Below, piece by piece: positions 42,363-50,687 of a stretch of 64,000 nt of DNA. Position numbers and translations under genes: made by a program. The notes beneath the pieces were generated by a model that saw only the letters and a list, made by a program, of their open reading frames with translations, was not told the DNA's origin and did no database searches. The DNA comes from Posidoniimonas polymericola (GTDB lineage Bacteria > Planctomycetota > Planctomycetia > Pirellulales > Lacipirellulaceae), in contig NZ_SJPO01000017.1 of NCBI RefSeq assembly GCF_007859935.1, positions 18,539-82,538 of the forward strand, written 5' to 3'. The first letter of the stretch is position 1; each line of letters begins with the position of its first letter.

Positions 42363-45266
42363 TTAAAGTTGTTTAGGTCCCGGCGGGCCGGCGGCGGTCT
42401 CGGCGGCGGGCGCGGAAGGTTTGGGCATCGACAAGCGGAGGCTTGCGCCGATCAGCTCCCGGTAGGCCGGCAGGCGACGCAGCGCCGCCAGGTCGGGGTC
42501 TTTGGCGGCGCGGAGCCCCAGACGCGGCTCCTTGGCGAACGCAGCCTGCAGCCAGTCAACCGCCTTCGCGGCGTCCGAGTCGACGCTCGCCGAGGTCAGC
42601 GAGTAGACGCAGGCCTGCTGCAGAGCGTCGATCGGGGTCGCCTGCTCGGGCGCGAGCTCGGGCAGGGCGGCGAGGGCGGCCGCCCGGTCGCCGGCCCGGG
42701 CGTGGAGCACGGCGAGCGAGAGCTTGGCGGTCGGGTCATGGGGGCGGAGCTGGGCGAGCCGTTGGGCGTGCCGCATCGCGTCGGCCGGGCGGTCCAGCCG
42801 GTCGGCGAGCACGAAGATCAGGTTCTTGTGCAAGCTCACCGAGTTCGGGAACAATGCCGCGCCACGCTGCAGCTGTTCGGCGGCCTGCTCGGGATCGGTG
42901 GTCGCCAGGGCCATGCCGCGGGCGGACCAGCCGAGGTCGTCGCGTGGCTCGAGGGTGAGGCCCCGCTCAACGTCGGACTTGGTGCCCTGGGCGTTGCCGA
43001 GCGACCTGCGGAGATCGGCCCGCAGCAGCCACGCGCGGCAGTCGGAGTTGTCGATCTCCAGGGCGCGGGTGGCGTCCTGTTCGGCGGACTCGAACTGGCC
43101 AATCCCGCGGGAGGCGACCGCCCGATTGAGCAGCACACACGCGGTCTGCGGCGAGCGCGACAGTGCAGCGGAGAAGTCATCGACGGCCAAGGACTGGCGG
43201 CCCGCCTGCACGCGGGCGAGGCCGCGGTTGTAGTAGCCGGCCATCGCATCCGGCTGCAAGGCGATCAGCGCCGTGTAGGCCGAGTCGGCGTCGTTCAGTC
43301 TGCCGGTGGCGGCCAGCGCGTTGCCGAGCAGCAGCCACCGAACCGGGTCGGAGGCGTACGCCGCGTCGACCTCGGTCAGCAGACGGATCGCGCCTGCGTA
43401 ATCACGGGACGTCATCAAAGCCGCGGCGGCCGCGATCGGGTCGGAAGAACCCAGGCTAGGTTGCAGTCCAAGAGGCGCGACGGCGCCGCTGTCGCCGTGC
43501 TGCCGGCGGTCGAGTTCTGCGAGCAGGTGGCTGAGGTTTTGCGTCTCCCGTGCGACCGCAGCGGCCTGCTCGGCGGTGAGCAGCCCGAGCCGCGTCGCGT
43601 GGGGCGGGGCGAACCGCGCCAGCGCCAGCTCGGCGGCGGCCGAACCCCGCGACCAGATCTCTGGCTCGCTGCCGGGCGTGTGCAGCATCAGCCGGGCGGC
43701 GAGGGCGTCGTTGTCGAAGGCGTCGAACTCACGCTGGGCCTCGACGCGTTCCAAGCGGTGGCTCCGGTTCAAGGCAATGCCGCTGACGGCGGCGATGCCG
43801 GCCGCCAGGGCGAGCATGCCGGCCCAACGCAGCGTGGTGCGGTTTCGGCGGCCCCACTTTGCCAGCCGCTGTCGGCTGGCCGGCTCGCCGGTGTGGCGGA
43901 GCGGCAGGTCGTCGAGATGGCGGGCGAGGTCGTCGGCGAGCTCGGCGGCCTGGTAGCGGTCGGCGGGGTCCGCGGCGAGCGACTTCCGCAGCAACGCCCG
44001 CACCGTGGGCGACAGCGCATCCGCGGCCGGACTTTCGAGCGAGAACCGGCGGCGCTCCTCCGCGAGCGTCTCGAGGTTGAGGGCGGCGGGTTCTGGTGCT
44101 TTGGCGCCGGGGCCGAGGGTCCCGGGCGGGAACGGCGCCTTGCCGGTGACCAGCTGGTAGAGCAGCACGCCAAGCGAGTAGACGTCGCTGGCGGGACGAA
44201 CGGCCTGGCCGCGGCTGAGCGCGTCCAGGTGTTCGGGCGCCAGGTAGGGCAGGGTGCCGCCCACGACGAGCGTCTGCGTGTCGGCCGCCGTGCTGTCCGA
44301 CGCCAGGTTGAAGTCGAGCAGCCGCGCGACGCCGTCGTCGCCCAGCAGGATGTTGGCCGGCTTGATGTCGGAATGGACGATGCCGCGGGCGTGGGCGTGG
44401 GCCAGACCGTCGGCGAGCTGGCGGACGATCTCGAGGGCGGCTCGTTCGGCGGTGGGCTGCGACCGGCGTTCGGCCTTCTCGGCTCGGCGGAGCGAACGTG
44501 GTTTGGCTCCGGGCTTGGGCGCCTTGATGGTCTCGTCGAGGCGTTTGGCGAGCGTCGAGGCGAGATCGCCGCGGGCGCCGGCCCCGGTGAACGCCGCCAG
44601 CGTCTGGCGGCCGAGGTACGGCATGCAGATACCGAGCCAACCCTCGTGCGTGTGCATCGAGTAGATCGGCGTGATATTCGTGTGGTGGAGCTTGGCGAGT
44701 CGCTGCGCCTCGACCGACCGCTTGGGCGTAATCTTCAGCACGACCTCGCGGGAAGAAAGCTCGTGCTGGCGCGAGACGAACACCGCGCCGAAGGCGCCAC
44801 GGCCGAGCAACTCGACCAGCTCGAACCCGGCGAACTGGTCACCGACCTGCGGTTCCTCGGGCCGCGACGTCGCGGCGTCCGGCACGGACCCGCTGGGCCA
44901 GTGGGCGGCGTCGATCGAGTACTCCGCCGCGACCTGCTCGGGCCTCAGCTGCTCGCCCGATCGCTTCCGCAGGCGGTACTCCTCGAAGGCCGCCGGCGCG
45001 AGCACGCTCGGGGTGGCGAACATCGCCGGCACGACCGCCTGGTAGTCGCGGAGTCGGGCGGGCTCGCCACGCAGCGTGCGTCGCTCGAGGTCGACCCGGA
45101 CCATCTCGGTGACGATCTCGGCGAACGCGGGGTGGTCCGCCGCGGGCAGGTAGGCGGCGAGCGCGTCGGGGCCGACCGCGTGCGCATCGCTCTCGAACGC
45201 CTCGACGTAGAGGTCGAGGTCGTCGCCGGCCGGCTCGTGATCAGTGGGCGTTAGTGGCTTCATCAA
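42363..45266 (-). CDS. Ser/Thr protein kinase with transmembrane helix and TPR repeats
   Basis: A 967-residue protein. The kinase domain is at about 150-470: glycine loop LLGRGAFGAVF, lysine in VVLKIT, catalytic loop IVHSDIKPANILL (HSD in place of HRD), LLDFNLA (DFN in place of DFG), then GGTLPYLAPEHLDAL and DVYSLGVLLYQLVTG. A transmembrane helix follows near 505-525 (GMLALAAGIAAVSGIAL). TPR-type repeats fill about 660-900 (MAGYYNRGLARVQAGRQSLA, CRAWLLRADLRRSLGNAQG). HxD and DFN with K and D retained are common in planctomycete kinases and compatible with activity. The start overlaps the ECF sigma gene by 26 nt, pairing kinase and sigma factor. The 968-residue plus-strand frame here is a shadow. 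Confidence 0.9.
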   Translation of the reverse strand: MMKPLTPTDHEPAGDDLDLYVEAFESDAHAVGPDALAAYLPAADHPAFAEIVTEMVRVDLERRTLRGEPARLRDYQAVVPAMFATPSVLAPAAFEEYRLRKRSGEQLRPEQVAAEYSIDAAHWPSGSVPDAATSRPEEPQVGDQFAGFELVELLGRGAFGAVFVSRQHELSSREVVLKITPKRSVEAQRLAKLHHTNITPIYSMHTHEGWLGICMPYLGRQTLAAFTGAGARGDLASTLAKRLDETIKAPKPGAKPRSLRRAEKAERRSQPTAERAALEIVRQLADGLAHAHARGIVHSDIKPANILLGDDGVARLLDFNLASDSTAADTQTLVVGGTLPYLAPEHLDALSRGQAVRPASDVYSLGVLLYQLVTGKAPFPPGTLGPGAKAPEPAALNLETLAEERRRFSLESPAADALSPTVRALLRKSLAADPADRYQAAELADDLARHLDDLPLRHTGEPASRQRLAKWGRRNRTTLRWAGMLALAAGIAAVSGIALNRSHRLERVEAQREFDAFDNDALAARLMLHTPGSEPEIWSRGSAAAELALARFAPPHATRLGLLTAEQAAAVARETQNLSHLLAELDRRQHGDSGAVAPLGLQPSLGSSDPIAAAAALMTSRDYAGAIRLLTEVDAAYASDPVRWLLLGNALAATGRLNDADSAYTALIALQPDAMAGYYNRGLARVQAGRQSLAVDDFSAALSRSPQTACVLLNRAVASRGIGQFESAEQDATRALEIDNSDCRAWLLRADLRRSLGNAQGTKSDVERGLTLEPRDDLGWSARGMALATTDPEQAAEQLQRGAALFPNSVSLHKNLIFVLADRLDRPADAMRHAQRLAQLRPHDPTAKLSLAVLHARAGDRAAALAALPELAPEQATPIDALQQACVYSLTSASVDSDAAKAVDWLQAAFAKEPRLGLRAAKDPDLAALRRLPAYRELIGASLRLSMPKPSAPAAETAAGPPGPKQL

Positions 45267-45831
45267 TCAGCCCCCGCAGACGGGTTCGGAAGGTCTGCAA
45301 GACTCGCTCGATGGTTCGTTCGGTTCGCTGGGTCGTGGCCGCGATCTCGCTCTGCTTGTAGCCCTCGATCCGCAGCCGCACGATCTGGCGGTGGATCGGC
45401 GGCAGCGACGCGGTCACTTCGTCAATCACTTCTTCCAGGGAGGCGATCGCCAGGTCGGGATTTTCCAAGCCGGGAAGCAGGTTCATCTGCGAGGTCTCGG
45501 CCTGTTGGGTCGACCCGACGTTCCGCCGTTGGGCGCGGTGGTAGGCGGCCAGCTTGCGGATCTTGTTTAGTCCCAACACCAGCAGCAGTCGCCACAGCTC
45601 CTCGCCGTCAGGCAGGTCGTACTCGCCGCCCTGCACGCGACGGAAAAAGGTGCGGAAAACCGACTGAACGACGTCGTCCGAATCGAACCGCGTCGCCAGA
45701 TCGCTTCCCGTGTTGCGGTCTGCCAAACGCTGCAGCTTCAACGCGTACCGAGAGTACAGGGCCGTCGCAGCGTCCTCTTCGCCCGCGCGGAACCGCCGGA
45801 TCAATGAGCCGTCGGAGCGGTTAGCGGGCAT
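45241..45831 (-). CDS. ECF sigma factor of the kinase-linked planctomycete type
   Basis: About 196 residues from ATG 45831 (MPANRSDGSLIRRFRAGEED); an in-frame extension to 45969 is low-complexity and less likely. Region 2: ATALYSRYALKLQRLADRN and DSDDVVQSVFRTFFRRV. Region 4: LPPIHRQIVRLRIEGYKQSE, followed by IAATTQRTERTIERVLQTFR. Sigma factors of this type are linked to Ser/Thr kinases rather than FecR anti-sigma proteins; the overlapping kinase gene downstream fits. The regulon is unknown. Confidence 0.9.
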   Translation of the reverse strand: MPANRSDGSLIRRFRAGEEDAATALYSRYALKLQRLADRNTGSDLATRFDSDDVVQSVFRTFFRRVQGGEYDLPDGEELWRLLLVLGLNKIRKLAAYHRAQRRNVGSTQQAETSQMNLLPGLENPDLAIASLEEVIDEVTASLPPIHRQIVRLRIEGYKQSEIAATTQRTERTIERVLQTFRTRLRGLIDEATNAH

Positions 45832-46284
45832 AGGTTCTGGCTTGGGTTGTTGGGAATAGACGTTGTGCCGACTAGCTCCAACGTAAGAAGAGCCCCGTTG
45901 GTCACGCCCTGCCGACATGGATTCTTGGAGAATCCGCAATTTGTTGATGGCGCCCGGCTTACCCGCCAATTTTAGTCAGCCGACCCAGGAACTGTCACCT
46001 CAATGGCGCCTGAAGCGGCGGGGCCTGCGATTGCCTGGCCATCGGCGGGACGGCGGCGGAGCCGACGTCCATGGCACGTGAATCCCGCAACCGATTTCGA
46101 GAATTCAAGCGTCGGATTCTGCCGCTCGTTCCGGCTCCTCTCGTTGGCGAGCGGTGCACGGTGGGCAAGTCCCCGCGGGTGCGGCCTGCCGAATCGCGTG
46201 AGGGGGGCGCCGTGTTGTCCCGTGCGGCGACGCAGAAAACGCTTCGCCTAATCATCGTCTTTCCAGCGAGCTGCGAGAATTCCT
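45832..46284. other. Divergent intergenic region
   Basis: About 450 bases between the sigma factor and the sulfotransferase. Small arginine-rich open frames have no support. It should contain promoters for both directions; nothing specific was recognised. Confidence 0.4.
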
Positions 46285-47310
46285 ATGCGGGCAGTGACTT
46301 CTGTCGACCCTTGTAACCACGCGACTGGGCAGTCGTCCCAGGAGCTTAGCCCCGCAGTGTTCGTCACGGGCTGTCCACGCTCAGGCACCACCCTGTTGCA
46401 GCGGATGCTCAATGCCCACCCGCTGCTTGCAATCTCGAATGACACGCACTTTATACCCCGGGCGTTGGAGAAGGCAGGCGATGATGTCGAGGCCGCGGTG
46501 GCCAAGCATGGCGATGTCCCGCTGACGGACGAGTTGGTGCGGCACGCCCGCGAGTATCATCGCATCTATAGGTTGAGGCTGACTGCCGACCAGTTTGACG
46601 CCGCCGCGGCGGTTGCGTCGACCTACCGCGAACTCGTGTGCGGGCTCTACGCCGCGTTCGCTGAGAACGAAGGGAAGCAGCTGGCCGGCGAAAAAACCCC
46701 GGACTACGTTCGCTGCCTGCCGCTGCTCCACCAATTGTTCCCGTGGTGCAAGTCGATCCACATCGTCCGCGACGGGCGTGACACCGCTATGTCGCTGCGC
46801 GAGTGGGCCCGCGACGAACGTGGCCCGGCTAGGTTCGATTTGTGGGCCGAGAATCCTCAGGCGGTCGCCGCGCTGTGGTGGCGGTGGCAGGTGCGGCACG
46901 CCATCGCCGCCGAGGAACTGCTCGGTCCGGAGAGGCACCTGACGGTGGTCTACGAGCGGCTGATCACCGACGCCGAGTCGGAGCTGCAGCGGATCAGCGA
47001 GTTCCTGGGGCTGCCGCACTCGTTGCAGATGGCGGCGTTTCATCGGGGTAAGACCCGCCCCAACGCGAACCTCTCGGCGAAGCAAGCCTGGCTTCCGGCG
47101 ACCTCAGGGCTCCGCGACTGGCGGAATCAGATGAGCGAAGAACAGCAGCAGCTGTTCGAGGCCCTCGCCGGGGACGCGCTGCGTGGCTTCGGCTATGAAA
47201 CCCGCTTCGAACGCGTCCCCGCCGCGATTCAGAGCGAGGCAGACGCGTTGCGGGAAGGCTGGAAGGTGTCGCTCGCGAAGCGACACCCCGCCGACCGCAT
47301 CGACCAGTAG
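46285..47310 (+). CDS. Sulfotransferase family protein
   Basis: A 341-residue protein. The PAPS 5'-phosphosulfate loop is VFVTGCPRSGTTLLQRML (residues 25-42), and the 3'-phosphate-binding region is HIVRDGRDTAMSL around 160. WWRWQVRHA and LISDA-like LITDAESELQRISEFLGLP are typical of the Sulfotransfer_3 family. There is no membrane segment, so it should transfer sulfate from PAPS to a cytoplasmic acceptor such as a glycan or lipid. It precedes the surface-protein/glycosyltransferase run by 225 nt on the same strand, suggesting but not proving that the exported glycan is sulfated. Confidence 0.87.
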   Translation: MRAVTSVDPCNHATGQSSQELSPAVFVTGCPRSGTTLLQRMLNAHPLLAISNDTHFIPRALEKAGDDVEAAVAKHGDVPLTDELVRHAREYHRIYRLRLTADQFDAAAAVASTYRELVCGLYAAFAENEGKQLAGEKTPDYVRCLPLLHQLFPWCKSIHIVRDGRDTAMSLREWARDERGPARFDLWAENPQAVAALWWRWQVRHAIAAEELLGPERHLTVVYERLITDAESELQRISEFLGLPHSLQMAAFHRGKTRPNANLSAKQAWLPATSGLRDWRNQMSEEQQQLFEALAGDALRGFGYETRFERVPAAIQSEADALREGWKVSLAKRHPADRIDQ

Positions 47311-47535
47311 GGCGGCGGTATCCCAATCCTCTCAGCACGGCAGCGCCGCGCGCCCGTGGCCCGCAGGGGCATCGTGGGCGGTCTGCCGGGTGACCGGCTC
47401 TTGGGGCGTCAGGGCGATATTCCCGACTTCCCAGGATTTCTTTGTCGGGTTTGGTCGGCTTAACAGACTCTTCACATTACTCACCTGCTCCATCCGTGTG
47501 GTTACGCAACTTCTATGGCAGAGAACTTCGCAAAA

Positions 47536-49230
47536 ATGAAATCGCTTCGAGGCCGCCCTGGCTGGCGGCTGGCTTACGCCGCGCCGGTGCTGGCGTTGCT
47601 GTTCTCCTCGCCCGCACGGGGTCAGGTGTCTTGGGCCAACCCCGGGGCAGGGGATTGGTCCAACGGACTCAATTGGAGCTCCGGCGTGACTCCCGGAACT
47701 CAGGACGCCGCTTTGGTGGCCAATGGTGGGCATGCGCAGGCCAACGCTAGCGCGGTCGTCGCGGTGAACCGACTGGAAGTTGGCCGCAACGACGGCAGCG
47801 GGGCGTTCACCTCCAACGGCGCCGCGGTCGAGATCGACTCGGCGTTCGACGTCGGCGAGGTCACGGGCGCCGCGGCCACTGGCGGACTCAGTGTTTCGAA
47901 CTCTGGGACGGTTGTCATCCAAGACTCCGCTTTGCTGGAGGTCGGCGTCAACAACGGCGGCGGCGACTTTGATATCGGGCAGACCGGGGCGACCCTCGGC
48001 GGGACCGCGTTGAGCATGGCGAGCGTCTCGCTCGTGCGTCACGGCCTGGTCGACATCGCCACCAACCTCGAGGTAGCCCCGGCGTCGGCCGATGCGACCT
48101 CGACCTCGACGGCCAATGGTCAGTTTCTGGTGGAAGCCGCCGAGTCGATCAGCATCGCCGCCGAGCTAAATGTTGGTACCGTGAACGGATCCGGCAGGAC
48201 TTCGTCGACGGCTCTCGCGAGTTTCCAGTCGGTTGGTTCGATGGTGGTAGGCGCCGCGGCGAACATCGGAGTGGCGAAGGGGACCTCGCAGCTCGGCAAC
48301 TCGGCCGACGCCACACTGACGATCCACTCCTCAAGCGTCCAGATCGGCTTCGCCGAACCGCTCGCCCTTGAAGACTTGAACATCGGCGACGTCTCGACCG
48401 TGGGCTCGGGCGTGCTGCACGGTAAGGGGCTGGTACAACTCAATGATTCCCAGCTGACGGTAGGCAACCGGATTGACGTCGCGCGGCTGACCGGTGGCGC
48501 GGCCGCCAGCACGACCGACGGTCGCCTCGAGGCGGTCGGCAGCCTTGTGATCGCCGACGATCTTACTGTGGCCGAAGTCGGCGCTGGCGTGCTGGGCACG
48601 GCGACCGGCGTGGTCGACCTTTCGAAGTCGCTTGTCGACCTTGGTTCGACGCTCCGGCTAGGTGAGGGATCGACCCTCGAGATCGCCCTCTCTGGCGTCA
48701 GCCGTGCCGATGGCAGCGGCGGCCTGCAGTACGCCGCGATCGACGCGGGGTTATTGGCCGACCTGGCTGGCTCGCTGCGGGTGACACTGGCCGACGGGTT
48801 CCTGCCGTCGGTGGGGCAGAGCTTTCTGCTGATCGGCACGCCTACTGTGACCGGCGACTTCAGCGGCGTCGAGCTGCCGGATCTGATTAACCTTGGCATG
48901 GATTGGACGACGACCATCGGCCCGACCGGGTACAGCGTATCGGTGGTGGGGGCTGCCCTCCCTGGCGACTACAACGGCGACGGCCTCGTCGACGGGGCCG
49001 ACTACTCGGTGTGGCGTGACAGCAACGGGTCGACACTCAATCTCGCAGCGGACGGGGACGGCGACCTGGTCGTCGACGCCGCCGACTACCAGGTCTGGCG
49101 GAGCCATTACGGGCGGGGCTCGCTTACGTCCCCGGCAGCCGTGGGCACTGCGGCGCCAGAGCCTTCGGCGTTGGCCGTTGTGATCGCCGCGGCCGCTCTC
49201 CAATGTTTCGTGCGCCGGAAGGAGCAGTAA
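47536..49230 (+). CDS. Secreted beta-repeat protein with dockerin and PEP-CTERM tail
   Basis: About 564 residues from ATG 47536 (47515 would add seven). The signal peptide is AYAAPVLALLFSSPARGQ. The body is low-complexity, Gly/Ala/Ser/Val-rich, with repeating short strands (VNRLEVGRNDGSGAF, LLEVGVNNGGGDFDIGQ, LNIGDVSTVGSGVL) like autotransporter-type beta-helices. A dockerin (GDYNGDGLVDGADYSVWRD) is followed by APEPSALAVVIAAAAL and an RRKEQ end, a PEP-CTERM tail. Its stop TAA overlaps the ATG of the DUF1559 gene by one base. Confidence 0.83.
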   Translation: MKSLRGRPGWRLAYAAPVLALLFSSPARGQVSWANPGAGDWSNGLNWSSGVTPGTQDAALVANGGHAQANASAVVAVNRLEVGRNDGSGAFTSNGAAVEIDSAFDVGEVTGAAATGGLSVSNSGTVVIQDSALLEVGVNNGGGDFDIGQTGATLGGTALSMASVSLVRHGLVDIATNLEVAPASADATSTSTANGQFLVEAAESISIAAELNVGTVNGSGRTSSTALASFQSVGSMVVGAAANIGVAKGTSQLGNSADATLTIHSSSVQIGFAEPLALEDLNIGDVSTVGSGVLHGKGLVQLNDSQLTVGNRIDVARLTGGAAASTTDGRLEAVGSLVIADDLTVAEVGAGVLGTATGVVDLSKSLVDLGSTLRLGEGSTLEIALSGVSRADGSGGLQYAAIDAGLLADLAGSLRVTLADGFLPSVGQSFLLIGTPTVTGDFSGVELPDLINLGMDWTTTIGPTGYSVSVVGAALPGDYNGDGLVDGADYSVWRDSNGSTLNLAADGDGDLVVDAADYQVWRSHYGRGSLTSPAAVGTAAPEPSALAVVIAAAALQCFVRRKEQ

Positions 49231-50075
49231 TGAACACGCTACGTCGAGGATTCACGCTGGTTGAACTGCTGGTCGTGATCGCAATCATTGGTGTGCTGAT
49301 CGCGCTGCTGCTGCCGGCGGTGCAGGCCGCCCGCGAGTCGGCCCGCCGCTCGCAGTGCATTAACAACCTCAAGCAGATTGGCCTGGCCTTTCATAACCAC
49401 GAGTCTTCCCACAACGTGCTGCCGAGCGGCGGTTGGGAGTGGGACTCGCCCCCAACCTACGAGGGCGGCGTCGCCGCGACGGGCAAGGAGCAGCGGGCCG
49501 GATGGGGCTTCCAAATCCTGCCCTACGTCGAGGGGCAGTCGATCGTCGACGCCGGGCCGGTAGCGGCTGTCGGCGCCACGCTGCCGGTCTTCTTCTGCGC
49601 GTCGCGGCGGTCGCCACAGTCTTTCCAGCGGGAAGACAAGTTCGACCCGCCACTGACCGGCGGCATGATCCGTTACGGGATGACCGACTACGCGGCCAGC
49701 AACCGCGAGCAGTTGGGCGTCGTGCGGCGCTACGACCCGCTGCGGATGGCGAAGATTGTTGACGGGACATCGCACTCTTTGCTGGCGTCTGAGAAGCGGA
49801 TGAACGTCGCTCGGCTTGGAGAGCCCCAAGACGACGACAACGAGGGGTACACGGTTGGCTGGAACGAGGACACTATCCGCAAGACCAGCGACCCGCCCGA
49901 GCCCGACCACGTTGAGCGGGGCGACGATGGCGAGAAGCTGTTCGGATCCTCGCACACTGGCGGCGTCAACGCCGTGATGGCGGACGGCTCGGTCCAGTGG
50001 GTTGGCTACGACATCGACGGCAAGGTGTTCCATGCTATGGGCAACATCGCCGACGACAAGATTGCGAGAGAATAG
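49230..50075 (+). CDS. DUF1559 pseudopilin-like protein
   Basis: A short, 281-residue DUF1559 protein. Prepilin motif RRGFTLVELLVVIAIIGVL lies within the first 25 residues; LLPAVQAARESARRSQC and the C-terminal HTGGVNAVMADGSVQWVG identify the family. TAATG overlap with the preceding surface-protein gene shows coupling, and a HEAT lipoprotein gene follows after 9 nt. It is shorter than the other two DUF1559 proteins here (about 370 residues). Confidence 0.9.
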   Translation: MNTLRRGFTLVELLVVIAIIGVLIALLLPAVQAARESARRSQCINNLKQIGLAFHNHESSHNVLPSGGWEWDSPPTYEGGVAATGKEQRAGWGFQILPYVEGQSIVDAGPVAAVGATLPVFFCASRRSPQSFQREDKFDPPLTGGMIRYGMTDYAASNREQLGVVRRYDPLRMAKIVDGTSHSLLASEKRMNVARLGEPQDDDNEGYTVGWNEDTIRKTSDPPEPDHVERGDDGEKLFGSSHTGGVNAVMADGSVQWVGYDIDGKVFHAMGNIADDKIARE

Positions 50076-50084
50076 GAGTTGTTG

Positions 50085-50663
50085 ATGAAACGCCATGCAC
50101 AAAACCTGTGGGCTCTGGGCCGGGTCTTCACCCTGGCCTCGTGCCTCCTGTCGGTCGGCTGCAACGATTCGCCGGTCGACAAGCTGGTCCACGACGTGAC
50201 CAGCGACGACCCCGAAGACCGGCACGACGCGCTGAAGGGTCTGGAGGACTACGCCGATCAGGCCGCGGACGCCTTGCCGGCCATCGTCGAGTCGCTCAGC
50301 CACGAGGACGCCAAGGTTCGCTACCGCAGCGCCAAGCTGCTCAGCAAGATGGAGGCCGACGCCGCGCCGGCCATCGATGCGATGGTCGCGGCCTATCCGA
50401 CCGCCGACGCCGAGACCCGCTACTACCTGCTCAAGGCGTTCGGCAACATCGACGAGGCCGCCGCGCTGGCCACGCCGCTGCTTGCCGCGACCCTTAAGAG
50501 CAGCGACTCGAAGCACCGCTACTACGCCGCGAAGGCGCTCGCCAAGATCGGTCCGGGCGCCGTCGAGGCCGAGCCCGCGCTGCGACTGGCCGCCCGGGAC
50601 CGCGACGAGAAGGTGAGCCGCGCCGCCCAGGACGCGCTGGCGAGTTTGTCCGCGAACCGCTGA
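50085..50663 (+). CDS. HEAT-repeat lipoprotein
   Basis: 192 residues. AGGAG at 50074-50078 supports the ATG at 50085. A lipobox (LLSVGC) ends the signal peptide. The mature protein is all-helical with HEAT-type repeats: DDPEDRHDALKGLEDYADQA, EDAKVRYRSAKLLSKMEAD, DAETRYYLLKAFGNIDEAA and DSKHRYYAAKALAKIGPGA. HEAT repeats bind other proteins; here the likely site is the periplasmic face of a membrane. It lies between the DUF1559 gene and three glycosyltransferases, all on one strand. Confidence 0.84.
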   Translation: MKRHAQNLWALGRVFTLASCLLSVGCNDSPVDKLVHDVTSDDPEDRHDALKGLEDYADQAADALPAIVESLSHEDAKVRYRSAKLLSKMEADAAPAIDAMVAAYPTADAETRYYLLKAFGNIDEAAALATPLLAATLKSSDSKHRYYAAKALAKIGPGAVEAEPALRLAARDRDEKVSRAAQDALASLSANR

Positions 50664-50687
50664 GTCAGAGCGTTGAAAGGAACCACC

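Noticed and set aside
40082..42376. 764-codon plus-strand open frame opposite the matrixin-like gene
   Set aside because: Low-complexity Val/Arg/Gly/Asp composition, no family motif; shadow of the real gene.
42348..45254. 968-codon open frame on the plus strand opposite the kinase gene
   Set aside because: It is exactly antisense to a protein with clear kinase and TPR motifs; the translated sequence is Arg/Gly/Val/Gln-rich without any domain. Long antisense frames are common in GC-rich DNA.
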